A stretch of DNA of 64,000 nt from Hyphomicrobiales bacterium (GTDB taxonomy: Bacteria; Pseudomonadota; Alphaproteobacteria; Rhizobiales; JAJFHR01), in NCBI GenBank assembly GCA_021775475.1, contig JAJFHS010000039.1:62001-126000 (forward strand), written 5' to 3'. A program made the translations under genes and the position numbers. The notes under the pieces are model-generated. The model had not been told where the DNA came from and searched no databases. It saw only the letters and a program-made list of their open reading frames with translations. This document shows positions 1-8,397 of this stretch, piece after piece (position 1 is the stretch's first letter; each line of letters opens with the position of its first letter).

Positions 1-125
1 ATGGCTGTAATCTGGTTTTTGCGCGCCTTGATGTTTAAGCCCTGGAGAATGTTGAGATCCTTGTAATACCCCACATCCAGGTCATTCACTTCAAGAACGG
101 CAGGAACATCAGCAATGTCAGTCAT
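1..125 (-). CDS. livF: Branched-chain amino acid ABC transporter ATP-binding protein LivF (N-terminal part only)
   Basis: The first 41 codons of a second LivG/LivF-type ATPase, read on the minus strand and cut by the window start. The visible N-terminus (MTDIADVPAVLEVNDLDV, then GYYKDLNILQGL) has the usual beta-strand entry of an ABC ATPase in which a Tyr-rich loop precedes the Walker A region; Walker A itself lies outside the window. Its ATG overlaps the livG stop by four bases (ATGA), so it is the next gene of the same operon. LivF normally pairs with LivG to power import of branched-chain amino acids or related amides. Assignment rests mainly on gene order livH-livM-livG-livF. Confidence 0.8.
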   Translation of the reverse strand, partial: MTDIADVPAVLEVNDLDVGYYKDLNILQGLNIKARKNQITA

Positions 126-874
126 GCCTGCCCCTCTTTTTCATCTTCTTCATCTTCATCAATACCCAGATAAGCTTCGATGACCGCCGGGTCACGTTTG
201 ATTTCCTCTGGCGGTCCATCGGCAATCATATCACCATAATTCAGCACCAGCAGGCGATGACAGAGAGAGAAAATTGAATCCATCTGATGGCTGATTAAAA
301 TGATCGCCGTACCCTGGTCATTTACCCGCTCAATGTAGCTGTAGATAATTTTCATCAACGAGGGATGCACCCCGGCAAACGGTTCATCAAGAATGATCAC
401 TTGCGGGTTGAGCATCAATAACCGTCCCAACTCAAGTAATTTCTGTTGCCCGCCGGAAAGAGCCTGAGCGTATTCATTGCGCAAGTGTTCCATGGTCAGA
501 AACTCCAGAACTTCCATGGATTTTTCATGTATTTCAGCTTTTGAATGTTCTGTACCCAGCGCCAGTGCCGGCACATAGAGATTTTCAAGCACCGACATGC
601 GGCGGAAGGACCGCGTCACCTGGAACGTGCGCCCCAGGCCGGCCTTGGCCACCTGAAACGGCTCCAGCTGGTCAATGCGTTGATTATTGAGATATACCGT
701 GCCGCTATTGGGTTTGATTGCGCCATCAAGTACATTGGTGAGCGTGGTTTTTCCCGCCCCGTTTGGACCGATAAGCCCGATCAACTCCGGCCCCTTGATG
801 TCAAAAGAAACATCCTTGAGAACGTGCAATCCACCAAAGCGTTTGTTCAATTTTGATACTGAAAGCTCAATCAC
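122..874 (-). CDS. livG: Branched-chain amino acid-type ABC transporter ATP-binding protein LivG
   Basis: Cytoplasmic ATPase of 250 residues, normal length for LivG. Walker A is GPNGAGKTT (about residues 36-44), the signature is LSGGQQKLLELGR (about 139), and Walker B is VIILDEPFAG (about 159). The LivG hallmark of a long segment between Walker A and signature is present. The C-terminus carries an acidic tail (IDEDEEDEKEGQ). The start overlaps the livM stop by four bases, implying translational coupling. It would energise import of an amino acid, amide or small organic acid together with LivF, LivM, LivH and the binding protein at 3486. Family assignment is firm; the true substrate cannot be read from sequence. 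Confidence 0.93.
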   Translation of the reverse strand: MIELSVSKLNKRFGGLHVLKDVSFDIKGPELIGLIGPNGAGKTTLTNVLDGAIKPNSGTVYLNNQRIDQLEPFQVAKAGLGRTFQVTRSFRRMSVLENLYVPALALGTEHSKAEIHEKSMEVLEFLTMEHLRNEYAQALSGGQQKLLELGRLLMLNPQVIILDEPFAGVHPSLMKIIYSYIERVNDQGTAIILISHQMDSIFSLCHRLLVLNYGDMIADGPPEEIKRDPAVIEAYLGIDEDEEDEKEGQA

Positions 875-2100
875 TGCGAACTCTCCGTCCTGGAGGCATC
901 ACCCATCTTAGGTTCATCCCTTTTTGCAACTGTCTCTTTGGCAATATGGCCGCGGGTGAAATATTCAATTATCGGCATCAACAAGCCTTTGGGAGAAAAC
1001 CGCAATGTCAACATCAACAACACACCAAACACCACCAATCGCCAGGTGGTCATATCAACTTCAATCGGGCCGATGACAAAGCTGCTGCGCAACATTTCAA
1101 GCATGAACTCAAGTAAAATTGCCCCGATTGCAGCGGCAACGAAATTTTCAACACCACCAATCACCGCCATGGCGACCACCAGGCTCATTTGCAGAATAAC
1201 GATATTATTGGGCGAAACAATTCCAACGTAATGCGCCATTGCCGCCCCAGCGCCCGCCGCCATCATTGAGGTAATAACAAACACCATCACTTTGTATCGT
1301 GTGGTGTTAACCCCAAGGGCAGCGGCGGCATCTTGATCTTCGCGCAAGGCGCGCACGAACAGACCAAACTTGGATCTCGCCAGCAGGGCCAGAATTCCCA
1401 GACAAAGCAGCAACAGGAAAAACATAACAAAATAAGCCGGTAATTTATCCGTTTGTTCAAAGCGACGGCCAAACAAGGTAATCCCATCTTCAAACATATA
1501 CCTGAGCTCAATACCCGCCTGTCCGCGTGTTATCGCAATTTCCGCACTGATGACAGCACGTAAAATTTCTGAAAACCCCAAAGTGAACAAGGCCAGATAA
1601 GCTGCGCGCAACGGCAATACCAATGCCCCCACAAGAAGGCCAAATATCCCCCCCATCAAGGTGCCTAAGGTAATGCTGAGCCACACCGGAATTGGTGTGA
1701 CTTCAACACTACCATTCCAGACCTCCATTGCCTGTTTGAGGCAATCCTGAGCCAGGGTTGATGATGTCACACCAATTGGGTTGAGGATGATGAGATAACT
1801 GTCGCCAATGGCAAATTCGGTACAAAAGTTCGTGGGCACCGGTGACATGTAGAAATAGTGGCTGACCAATGCTGCCGTATACGCACCAATGCCCATGAAG
1901 CCCATGTGGCCAAAAGAAAATTGCCCCGCATACCCTGCCAGCATCGACCAGCTTGAGGCCAAAATGGCATAGAAAAAACCGGTTATGAAGATGTGCATGA
2001 TGTAGGGATAGTCATTGGCACTATAGACAAACGGGAACAGCGCGAAGAAAATCACCAGCACCAGTCCGATCATTTGGGGGGCATGTGTTTTTTTAAGCAT
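871..2100 (-). CDS. livM: Branched-chain amino acid-type ABC transporter permease LivM
   Basis: Inner-membrane permease of 409 residues with many hydrophobic helices. The conserved LivM segment WSMLAGYAGQFSFGHMGFMG is present near residue 51, and the coupling-loop region ALREDQDAAAALGVNTTRYK near residue 255. A stretch of about 50 residues (roughly 85-135, containing two Cys) between early helices looks like a periplasmic insertion relative to compact LivM proteins. The C-terminal tail is hydrophilic. The start codon shares one base with the livH stop (TAATG), and its own stop overlaps livG, so livH-livM-livG-livF form a tightly coupled unit. Confidence 0.92.
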   Translation of the reverse strand: MLKKTHAPQMIGLVLVIFFALFPFVYSANDYPYIMHIFITGFFYAILASSWSMLAGYAGQFSFGHMGFMGIGAYTAALVSHYFYMSPVPTNFCTEFAIGDSYLIILNPIGVTSSTLAQDCLKQAMEVWNGSVEVTPIPVWLSITLGTLMGGIFGLLVGALVLPLRAAYLALFTLGFSEILRAVISAEIAITRGQAGIELRYMFEDGITLFGRRFEQTDKLPAYFVMFFLLLLCLGILALLARSKFGLFVRALREDQDAAAALGVNTTRYKVMVFVITSMMAAGAGAAMAHYVGIVSPNNIVILQMSLVVAMAVIGGVENFVAAAIGAILLEFMLEMLRSSFVIGPIEVDMTTWRLVVFGVLLMLTLRFSPKGLLMPIIEYFTRGHIAKETVAKRDEPKMGDASRTESSQ

Positions 2101-3368
2101 TAGAATTTCCCATGTGTTGCACTGGAGAATCTACGGCCTAAAAGACCGGTCGGTCGCAGCAACAAAGTCAAAATCAAAACAAACATGCCATAAGCAGGAA
2201 TGTAGGAGGCAGCCTGCTGGGCATCGGGGATGCACCCCGTCCCCGCCGCTTCCACCAGCCCGACAATAACGCCGCCAAGAAAAGCTCCCGGGATCGACCC
2301 CAGCCCTCCCAAAACAACAATCACAAAGGAGCGCATGGCGGGAATGGCACCGACCTGGGGCAACCAGGAGAATGCCTGAACCAGCATGGCACCGGCCAGA
2401 GCGGCAATCATTGAACCCAGAGCAAAAGCCAGCATGTTCATTCTGTCGGGATTTATACCGGCGATAGCGGCGGCTTCACGATCCTGGCTCACCGCACGCA
2501 AGGCCTTGCCAGTCCAGGTACGGCGCAGGAAGTACATCAGGGCGATGAAAACCAATATGCACATAATCGCTGCCGTAAACCGGGGATTTGAAATTGAAAT
2601 TGTATCAAACAGCTCCAGGTTTCCACGGCTGGTTTTAATCAACCAAGGGTCAGCTGCATCCGGCAACCGTATGCGGGGGAAGTCAAAAAAGCGTTTGGCC
2701 TTAACCGGGTTTGCCCCCACAAGTGCCTGAACAAAATATTGCAACGTAAAGGCCAGACCGAATGTAATCAAAATGCCGTATTCAACCGGGCGGCCGATCT
2801 TGCCACTGTACATAGGCGTCAGGAACAAGCGCTCGAATGTCGCACCGATTGCAAATGTGGCAATACAGGCAATCCCGATGCCGATCATCGGATTGATGCC
2901 GGGAAACCACACGGTTGTGACAAAATAGGTGATCATGCCACCGATCATATAAAACTCGCCATGGGCGAAACTGACAACGCCGAGGATAGAGAAAATCAGG
3001 GTCAGCCCAAGAGCCATAAACCCGTAGATAATACCTATGATCAAACCGTTGGAAATTTGTGATGCCACAAACGAGCCATTGACGACACACAGATTATTCG
3101 GGTCTGCAATGGCAAAGGCAACCATGAAAACACCCACAGCGGCCAGCGAGGGAAACAGCATCATGCGCGATGTAATGGGGGGTGTTTTAATCCACAAGAG
3201 TATTAAACCGACGGGTCCTGTGGAGGCTCCGAGCATTGAGCCGACCATACCGGCATTTGACGTATCGAGATCTTTATTGAGGTAAACCCGGCGCGTTACA
3301 ACGCTGCCAACAACACCCCAGGAAATCATCCATGCAAACACACCCCAAAAGATGACCGGAAATTCCAC
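2100..3368 (-). CDS. livH: Branched-chain amino acid-type ABC transporter permease LivH with long N-terminal extension
   Basis: Permease of 422 residues; ordinary LivH proteins are about 290-310. The canonical LivH part starts near residue 105 (SQISNGLIIGIIYGFMALGL, then SFAHGEFYMIGG), and the coupling region ALRAVSQDREAAAIAGIN is near residue 290. The first roughly 100 residues form an extra module with two or three predicted membrane helices and an Asp/Asn-rich loop. The start is GTG, preceded by GGGGTGAGACT, a good ribosome-binding site. The gene follows the binding-protein gene after a strong hairpin at 3413-3460. What the extension does is unknown. Confidence 0.9.
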   Translation of the reverse strand: MEFPVIFWGVFAWMISWGVVGSVVTRRVYLNKDLDTSNAGMVGSMLGASTGPVGLILLWIKTPPITSRMMLFPSLAAVGVFMVAFAIADPNNLCVVNGSFVASQISNGLIIGIIYGFMALGLTLIFSILGVVSFAHGEFYMIGGMITYFVTTVWFPGINPMIGIGIACIATFAIGATFERLFLTPMYSGKIGRPVEYGILITFGLAFTLQYFVQALVGANPVKAKRFFDFPRIRLPDAADPWLIKTSRGNLELFDTISISNPRFTAAIMCILVFIALMYFLRRTWTGKALRAVSQDREAAAIAGINPDRMNMLAFALGSMIAALAGAMLVQAFSWLPQVGAIPAMRSFVIVVLGGLGSIPGAFLGGVIVGLVEAAGTGCIPDAQQAASYIPAYGMFVLILTLLLRPTGLLGRRFSSATHGKF

Positions 3369-3412
3369 AGTCTCACCCCACCTGTATTAACGAATATTAT
3401 GACGGTTAAAAT

Positions 3413-3460
3413 AACTCAACCGGCGGGTATCAAAAAGTGTTGAGTACCGCCGGTTGAGTT
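3413..3460 (-). terminator. Hairpin between the binding-protein gene and livH, likely partial terminator
   Basis: A perfect 14-bp inverted repeat: AACTCAACCGGCGG at 3413-3426 pairs with CCGCCGGTTGAGTT at 3447-3460, with a 20-base loop. On the minus strand it sits just after the binding-protein stop (3486), is followed by ATTTTAACC, and precedes livH. Such hairpins commonly stop most transcripts so that the periplasmic binding protein is made in excess over the membrane parts; that role is inferred here. Confidence 0.75.
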
Positions 3461-3485
3461 TCATTTGTTAAAGACAATCTTAGCG

Positions 3486-4727
3486 TTACTTTACGTAGAT
3501 CGCATCACCAGATTTATAAGCATCCGGCCAGATAATCGGGGCATCTGTCGAATTCTGGTTTTCCTTCTGGTATTGAATCATGGTCATGGCAGGATCGGGC
3601 CACTGATGCCACCACTCATCACCCTTGCCATCAACACTTGGATCTTTCTTGGATCCATAGGGGAAGTAAATCCGACCTAGCGTGCCATCATGAGAGATGT
3701 TTTCAAGCGCGGTGACTATCTTTTCACCATCGGTTGATTTGGCTTCATTGATCGCCTGAGCCAGAATGGAAATTGAATCATATGCTTCAAGCGCATAGCT
3801 CTCAATCGCATCCTTGCCGGTTTTGGCTTTATAGTCTTCGTTCAGCTTTTTGGCCTTGGCATTCCAGGTAGCTACCGGGGTGCCGATACGCTGTACGAAT
3901 GCCATGTTGCCATCGGGCACGTTTTCCCACCAGGCTTTACTTTCAAGTGCAACCTGACCCGCCTGGAAAGGTATATCTTGTGGGCCAATGCCCGCATCTG
4001 CAGCCTGCTGGGCAAAGTTATAACCAGCTTCACCGGTATTCAGCACGATGATATAATCAGGCTTGCCGGCTTTTACACGCTCAACAATACCGGAAAAATC
4101 CTGCATACCGATATCCACACCGAAAATCTCGGCTTCAACACCACCAGACGCCAGACCCTTTTTGGTTTCGGCGGCAGCAGGAATGCCATAATCGGTATTT
4201 TCAGTAACAATCGCGACCTTCTTGATGCCGGGAACCCGAAGGGCTGCTTTCCACAGCGTGGCGGAAGCCCAGGAGCTTAACGGTGCGATACGGAAAATAA
4301 ACTTCTGCTTGTCACCGGTAATGGTGTCATTCCAGGTTTCAGCAAATACAGTGGGGATTTTACGCGCATTGGAAACATCCTTTGCCGCCACACCAACTGA
4401 ACTGTGATACCCGCCACCAACAGCAACAACGCCATCTTGAGTGATCAGTTTTTCCATCACCGCAGAAGCTTTTTCCGGCAGGCCTTCCGTATCGGCAATG
4501 ACAACCTTAACGTCACACCCCAACACACCGCCAGCCGCATTGATGTCTCTTTCAGCAAACAACATGGCGTCACGCATGGCTTCACCACCGCCCACAGCAC
4601 CCGGCGCTGAAAGTGGGGCCAGGCCGCCGATCTTAATTGGACATTCCGCTGCCAATACAGCCGTTGCCGAGACCGAAACAGCCAGAACTGCTGCAAAACC
4701 GGCCACACTAAAGAGTGTTTTTTTCAT
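3486..4727 (-). CDS. Periplasmic substrate-binding protein of the Liv-type ABC transporter
   Basis: Protein of 413 residues with a classic Sec signal peptide (MKKTLFSVAGFAAVLAVSVS, cleavage after about VLAA), followed by IKIGGLAPLSAPGAVGGGEA, the type-I periplasmic-binding (Peripla_BP_6, LivJ/AmiC-like) start. It captures the ligand in the periplasm and delivers it to LivHM. Two early Cys residues could form a disulfide. It is the promoter-proximal gene of the minus-strand transporter operon. The neighbouring cupin-type regulator and amine oxidoreductase hint at an amino acid, amide or polyamine-like ligand, but this is inference. Confidence 0.9.
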   Translation of the reverse strand: MKKTLFSVAGFAAVLAVSVSATAVLAAECPIKIGGLAPLSAPGAVGGGEAMRDAMLFAERDINAAGGVLGCDVKVVIADTEGLPEKASAVMEKLITQDGVVAVGGGYHSSVGVAAKDVSNARKIPTVFAETWNDTITGDKQKFIFRIAPLSSWASATLWKAALRVPGIKKVAIVTENTDYGIPAAAETKKGLASGGVEAEIFGVDIGMQDFSGIVERVKAGKPDYIIVLNTGEAGYNFAQQAADAGIGPQDIPFQAGQVALESKAWWENVPDGNMAFVQRIGTPVATWNAKAKKLNEDYKAKTGKDAIESYALEAYDSISILAQAINEAKSTDGEKIVTALENISHDGTLGRIYFPYGSKKDPSVDGKGDEWWHQWPDPAMTMIQYQKENQNSTDAPIIWPDAYKSGDAIYVK

Positions 4728-4988
4728 CTAGAAATCCCTCCCTGAGATTAGTTTTTACTAATATGTTTGGTTGAGTTTTTTTGTTTTCCTGTTGCCATTT
4801 GACTTTTGTTTATTTGCCTCTTTTCAAGATGAGCAGCTTTGAACACAAATTGCAAATTTTATTATCGTCAATAATTTTTCCAAAATTAGAATTCTTTCCG
4901 AAACAGGCAAAACATCCGCCTTTTCCATTATCCTTTTTTAATGCAAAAGAGTGAGAAGACTCGTCGCAATCACCGCCCCTGCCCCTCC

Positions 4989-5582
4989 TCAGCTATCACC
5001 GACCGTGAAAGGGTTCGAGCATACGCACAGAACTTTTGCATCGCCTTCGCCGACACTGATACTGCAATGCCCCATTTTGCTGTCGAGATATATACTTTCT
5101 CCCGGCCCCAGTTGCACCGGTTCATAAAAATCCGTATGCACCTCAATTATGCCTTCAATGACGTAGACAAATTCTTCGCCTGAGTGTCGTAGCAACTCAC
5201 CAAATTCTTCGCGGCTACGGGCTTTCACCACAACAACCATGGGAATCACGCGAATATCCAGCATATCTGTTGAATGATAATGATACTGGTAGCTTGGGGT
5301 TTCGACGATCTTTGCTTCACCTTTACGGGTAATGGTTCGCCGCCCACTGATCGAAGTTGAATCTTTTGAAGCAAACAGTTCGGAAATATTAACGCCTAAT
5401 CCTTCGGCAAGCTTGAGCAGATTATCGTAGGTGAGAGATATTTGACCGTTTTCAACTTTCGACAAGGTAGATATTGCCAGGCCGGAATTTGAACTAACCT
5501 GAGCCAGCGTCCAGCCCTTCTGCTTGCGCAATCGACGCAATCGCACACCAAGAGCATTGGTTCTATTTTTCTCAACAGCCAC
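4989..5582 (-). CDS. XRE-family transcriptional regulator with C-terminal cupin domain
   Basis: Protein of 197 residues. Residues about 10-70 form a Cro/CI-type helix-turn-helix (RLRRLRKQKGWTLAQVSSNS, then ISTLSKVENGQISLTYDNLL). Residues about 110-190 form a small cupin barrel with HSGEEFVYVIEG and GPGESIYLDSKMGHCSIS. Regulators of this layout (PuuR/SutR type) sense small amines, amino acids or sulfur compounds and often control adjacent uptake and oxidase genes. It lies upstream of the Liv-type operon on the same strand and is divergent from the FAD oxidoreductase. The twin palindromes at 5649-5678 are plausible operators. Confidence 0.88.
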   Translation of the reverse strand: MAVEKNRTNALGVRLRRLRKQKGWTLAQVSSNSGLAISTLSKVENGQISLTYDNLLKLAEGLGVNISELFASKDSTSISGRRTITRKGEAKIVETPSYQYHYHSTDMLDIRVIPMVVVVKARSREEFGELLRHSGEEFVYVIEGIIEVHTDFYEPVQLGPGESIYLDSKMGHCSISVGEGDAKVLCVCSNPFTVGDS

Positions 5583-5648
5583 CGATCAAAACTTCCCTCT
5601 ACCCACTTGTTCCCATCCCGACTATACGCCATTTAGAGGGAACACTTC

Positions 5649-5678
5649 AAATTAATTTTCCAATAGTAAAATTAATTT
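5649..5678. promoter_or_regulatory. Twin AAATTAATTT palindromes in the divergent promoter region
   Basis: Two identical copies of the perfect palindrome AAATTAATTT, at 5649-5658 and 5669-5678. Their starts are 20 bp apart, about two helical turns. They lie between the XRE-cupin regulator gene and the FAD oxidoreductase gene, which are divergently transcribed. Identity, symmetry and spacing suggest a tandem operator for the adjacent regulator. AT-rich background makes chance occurrence possible. Confidence 0.5.
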
Positions 5679-5776
5679 GATTTAAAGAAAATTCCATGCA
5701 ACGAGGTGTGTCGGCTGGTTTTTACTTTTAAGCAGGGCTGCTCCCTCGGCAAACGGCACAAAGGATGGTTTTTACA

Positions 5777-6901
5777 ATGGAAAATTGCGATATCCTCATC
5801 ATCGGAGCGGGCATTGCCGGTCTGTCAGCCGCCTATGAGCTGAGCAATTTTGCAAACGTCATTGTGCTCGAAGCTGAAAACCAGCCGGGCTATCACACCA
5901 CCGGACGTTCCGCCGCCATTTACACCCGGAATTATGGTAATCAAGACATTCGCACATTAACGCGGGCGAGCCATGGGTTTTTCACATCGAGCGCGCAAGG
6001 ATTTAGCGATCACCCCCTTCTAAGTCCACGCGGCGCTCTGTTTATCGCCCGCGAAGATCAACTCAAAACTTTGGACACAGCCCTTGCAGATGCGCAAGCC
6101 AAGTCTGCTGCAATCCAGCGATTGAATGTAGCTGAAACCATCGAAATCAACTCCGCTCTTGATCCTGATTATTTTTCCGCGTCACTTTATGAACCCGATG
6201 CCTGTGATATTGATGTGCACAGCCTTCACAACGGCTATCGCGCCGGGCTTCTTGGCCGCAACGGGCAGGTGGCAGTGAATAGCCAAGTGCACTCAATTTC
6301 GCACCAAAAAGGCTACTGGAAACTCAGTTCCAGAGCAGGAGATTTTTCCGCCCCGATCCTCATCAATGCTGCGGGTGCCTGGGGGGACGTAATTGCCGCA
6401 ATGGCAGGAGTGCGCCCGGTGGGCCTGGTGCCCAAACGCCGTACGGTCTTCACATTTGTCCCACCGCCTGAACTCAATATTTCGCATTGGCCTTTGACCC
6501 TGGACATCGATGAACAATTTTATTTCAAGCCCGATGCCGGACAGGTTTTAGCCTCGCCCGCGGACGAAACCCCCTCACCGCCCTGCGATGCGCAACCCGA
6601 AGAACTCGACATTGCTGTGGCTGTAGATCGTCTGCAAACAGCCACGACGCTCAAAGTTTCTCGCGTCGCCAATAAATGGGCCGGCTTACGCAGCTTCGTG
6701 GCCGACAAAACACCCGTCATTGGCATGGATGATGAGGTCGAAGGTTTTTTCTGGCTGGTCGGCCAGGGCGGCTATGGCATCCAAACCGCACCGGCCATCG
6801 CCATCGCCGTGGCAGAACTGATCAACACAGGCAACTTGCCCGAAATGCTGACGACCATGGGTCTGCAGGCAAAACATCTCTGCCCCGGCCGATTGCGCTA
6901 G
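5777..6901 (+). CDS. FAD-dependent oxidoreductase, DAO (glycine/D-amino acid oxidase) family
   Basis: About 374 residues from ATG 5777, chosen over the in-frame ATG at 5765 because AAGGA (5761-5765) sits 11 bases ahead of 5777 and overlaps the earlier codon. The N-terminus has the dinucleotide-binding motif IIGAGIAGLSAAYEL and the strand VIVLEAE; YHTTGRSAAIYTRNYG follows, and a C-terminal LVGQGGYGIQTAPAIA closes the FAD fold. Such enzymes oxidise amines or amino acids (glycine, sarcosine or D-amino acid type), passing electrons to oxygen or the respiratory chain. Position next to the amino-acid-type transporter and cupin regulator suggests it acts on the imported compound. Exact substrate unknown. 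Confidence 0.85.
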   Translation: MENCDILIIGAGIAGLSAAYELSNFANVIVLEAENQPGYHTTGRSAAIYTRNYGNQDIRTLTRASHGFFTSSAQGFSDHPLLSPRGALFIAREDQLKTLDTALADAQAKSAAIQRLNVAETIEINSALDPDYFSASLYEPDACDIDVHSLHNGYRAGLLGRNGQVAVNSQVHSISHQKGYWKLSSRAGDFSAPILINAAGAWGDVIAAMAGVRPVGLVPKRRTVFTFVPPPELNISHWPLTLDIDEQFYFKPDAGQVLASPADETPSPPCDAQPEELDIAVAVDRLQTATTLKVSRVANKWAGLRSFVADKTPVIGMDDEVEGFFWLVGQGGYGIQTAPAIAIAVAELINTGNLPEMLTTMGLQAKHLCPGRLR

Positions 6902-6928
6902 AGTGCCTCAGGCATTGATGGTGGGCAG

Positions 6929-7741
6929 TTAAAATTCTGCGCCTAACCGCAAGGATATTTTCTTGGCGATTTCCTGAATGCTTTTAACAATTATCTCCTT
7001 GCCGATTTTTTCAGCTGCTTCTACCGGAAGGCTGACGGCAACCCCTGCTATGGGACGGTTATTGGAGTTCAGGACAGAAGCTCCAAAGCACATCATACCT
7101 TCTTTGACTTGTTGGTTATCAATAGAATAGCCGCGTTCACGGCACTGTTCCAATTCAGAAAAGAGGGTTGAAAAATTTTGTACACTGTTGGGGGTTAATG
7201 GCTCGGGAAAGTTTTCTCCGATAAGTTTGCGCAAATCAAACTCGCTCATGTAGCTGAGGAATGCCTTTCCGGTGGCCGTAAAAGGTGCGGGCAAACGCAT
7301 GCCAATGCGAAAGTTGAAATCATCGGTTAAATCAGAATTTCTGGCAGCGATATAAACCACTTCCGCCCCCTCAATTACCGAAAGAGTGATGGTGGCTCCG
7401 GGCAGTTGGCTGCCTTCATCCCAAATTGTGGCGAACTCTATGGCAACATCCGATTCACGAGCAAACCTGTTGGCCCATCTCATGACGTGGGGCCCAAGTT
7501 GATAGGTCTGATCGGATTTTCGAACAAGTAAATTCAGCTCAACCAATGTAGCACACAGACCGTGAGCGCTGCTTTTAGCGACACCCAGCAGTTGAGCAAT
7601 ATTGGTAACATTGAGGCTTTTTTTTGATTTGGAAACAATGTCCAGAATTTTCACGCCACGCTCCAAAGCCGGGACCAGTTTTTGACTGTTCGCCGTGAGA
7701 CTGGTTCTGCTATCCGACAATTGATTGTTTGTCGTATTCAA
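6929..7741 (-). CDS. IclR-family transcriptional regulator (candidate BlcR/AttJ-like)
   Basis: Protein of 270 residues, typical for IclR. The winged helix-turn-helix spans about residues 25-85 (ALERGVKILDIVSKSKKSLN, VTNIAQLLGVAKSSAHGLCA). The effector domain follows (GMRLPAPFTATGKAFLSYMS near 150; GVAVSLPVEA near 235). The start is TTG, supported by GAGG six bases upstream. It is divergent from the large operon beginning at 7966. In Agrobacterium the gamma-butyrolactone operon blcABC (attKLM) is repressed by the IclR protein BlcR (AttJ). The presence here of a lactonase, an Fe-alcohol dehydrogenase and an SSADH makes an analogous role likely but unproven. Confidence 0.88.
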   Translation of the reverse strand: MNTTNNQLSDSRTSLTANSQKLVPALERGVKILDIVSKSKKSLNVTNIAQLLGVAKSSAHGLCATLVELNLLVRKSDQTYQLGPHVMRWANRFARESDVAIEFATIWDEGSQLPGATITLSVIEGAEVVYIAARNSDLTDDFNFRIGMRLPAPFTATGKAFLSYMSEFDLRKLIGENFPEPLTPNSVQNFSTLFSELEQCRERGYSIDNQQVKEGMMCFGASVLNSNNRPIAGVAVSLPVEAAEKIGKEIIVKSIQEIAKKISLRLGAEF

Positions 7742-7800
7742 TTTTTACCTCAAATTGTTTGCAACATGGTCTTGACTAGTTCCCACAATTTCGTTCACAG

Positions 7801-7814
7801 TTCTTTCTAAAGAA
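7801..7814. promoter_or_regulatory. Candidate operator in the IclR / catabolic operon divergent region
   Basis: The 224-bp gap 7742-7965 between the divergent IclR gene and the operon start holds an inverted repeat TTCTTT-CT-AAAGAA at 7801-7814. It is flanked on both sides by GTTC elements (near 7791, 7798 and 7819). IclR proteins bind short imperfect palindromes in such regions. No clear -10/-35 pair can be called. Confidence 0.35.
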
Positions 7815-7965
7815 TGTTGTTCAGCATGTCGAACGATAAAAACAAACGGGGGTGCAATGAAACAATGTCTTCGTATTTTGAGTGCCCGTGACGGCAATAG
7901 CGCTGAGACAAATTGCAAGCCAAGTTTTTCCGATAAGAAATTTAATAGTTTTAGGGTGAGTCATA

Positions 7966-8355
7966 ATGGCGGCAAATGTTCGTGACTGGGCCATAAAGTT
8001 TAGTGAAGCATCAGACAACGACCCCACAATCGGGGCGATGGCGCGCTATTTCACCTGTACGTACTTGTGGGATATGGGCCCGGTCAAGGTGATCATCGAA
8101 ATGGTCGACGGCAAGGTTTATCGGGTGAATATCGATCCCGGTGGATTGGATGCGTATGATTTTGCGCTTCGGGCCAGCCCGCAATCCTGGCGCGAGTTTG
8201 CTCAACCCATTCCAAAACCGATGTTTCACGGCATCTGGTCCGCCAGTTTTCGCAAAGACCTGAAGATTGAAGGCAATACACTGGTTTTGATGCAGAATCT
8301 GAGAAATTTTACCGTGCAGTTCGAGTTGTTGCGCAAAGTGGGTGTGCCTGTATGA
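7966..8355 (+). CDS. Small SCP2-like (sterol-carrier fold) protein
   Basis: Protein of 129 residues, no signal peptide or membrane helix. The layout fits the SCP2 lipid-carrier fold: a strand-rich start (VKVIIEMVDGKVYRVNIDPG), then helices and the C-terminal AFFRKDLKIEG-like segment (here SASFRKDLKIEGNTLVLMQN), typical of a hydrophobic-ligand tunnel. It is the first gene of the operon, followed after 42 bp by an alpha/beta hydrolase. It may bind a hydrophobic substrate or intermediate of the pathway. The family call is by pattern and moderate. Confidence 0.5.
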   Translation: MAANVRDWAIKFSEASDNDPTIGAMARYFTCTYLWDMGPVKVIIEMVDGKVYRVNIDPGGLDAYDFALRASPQSWREFAQPIPKPMFHGIWSASFRKDLKIEGNTLVLMQNLRNFTVQFELLRKVGVPV

Positions 8356-8397
8356 CCAGATTTTATTTCGACAGTTACCGGATTGGTGGTTTCTAAT

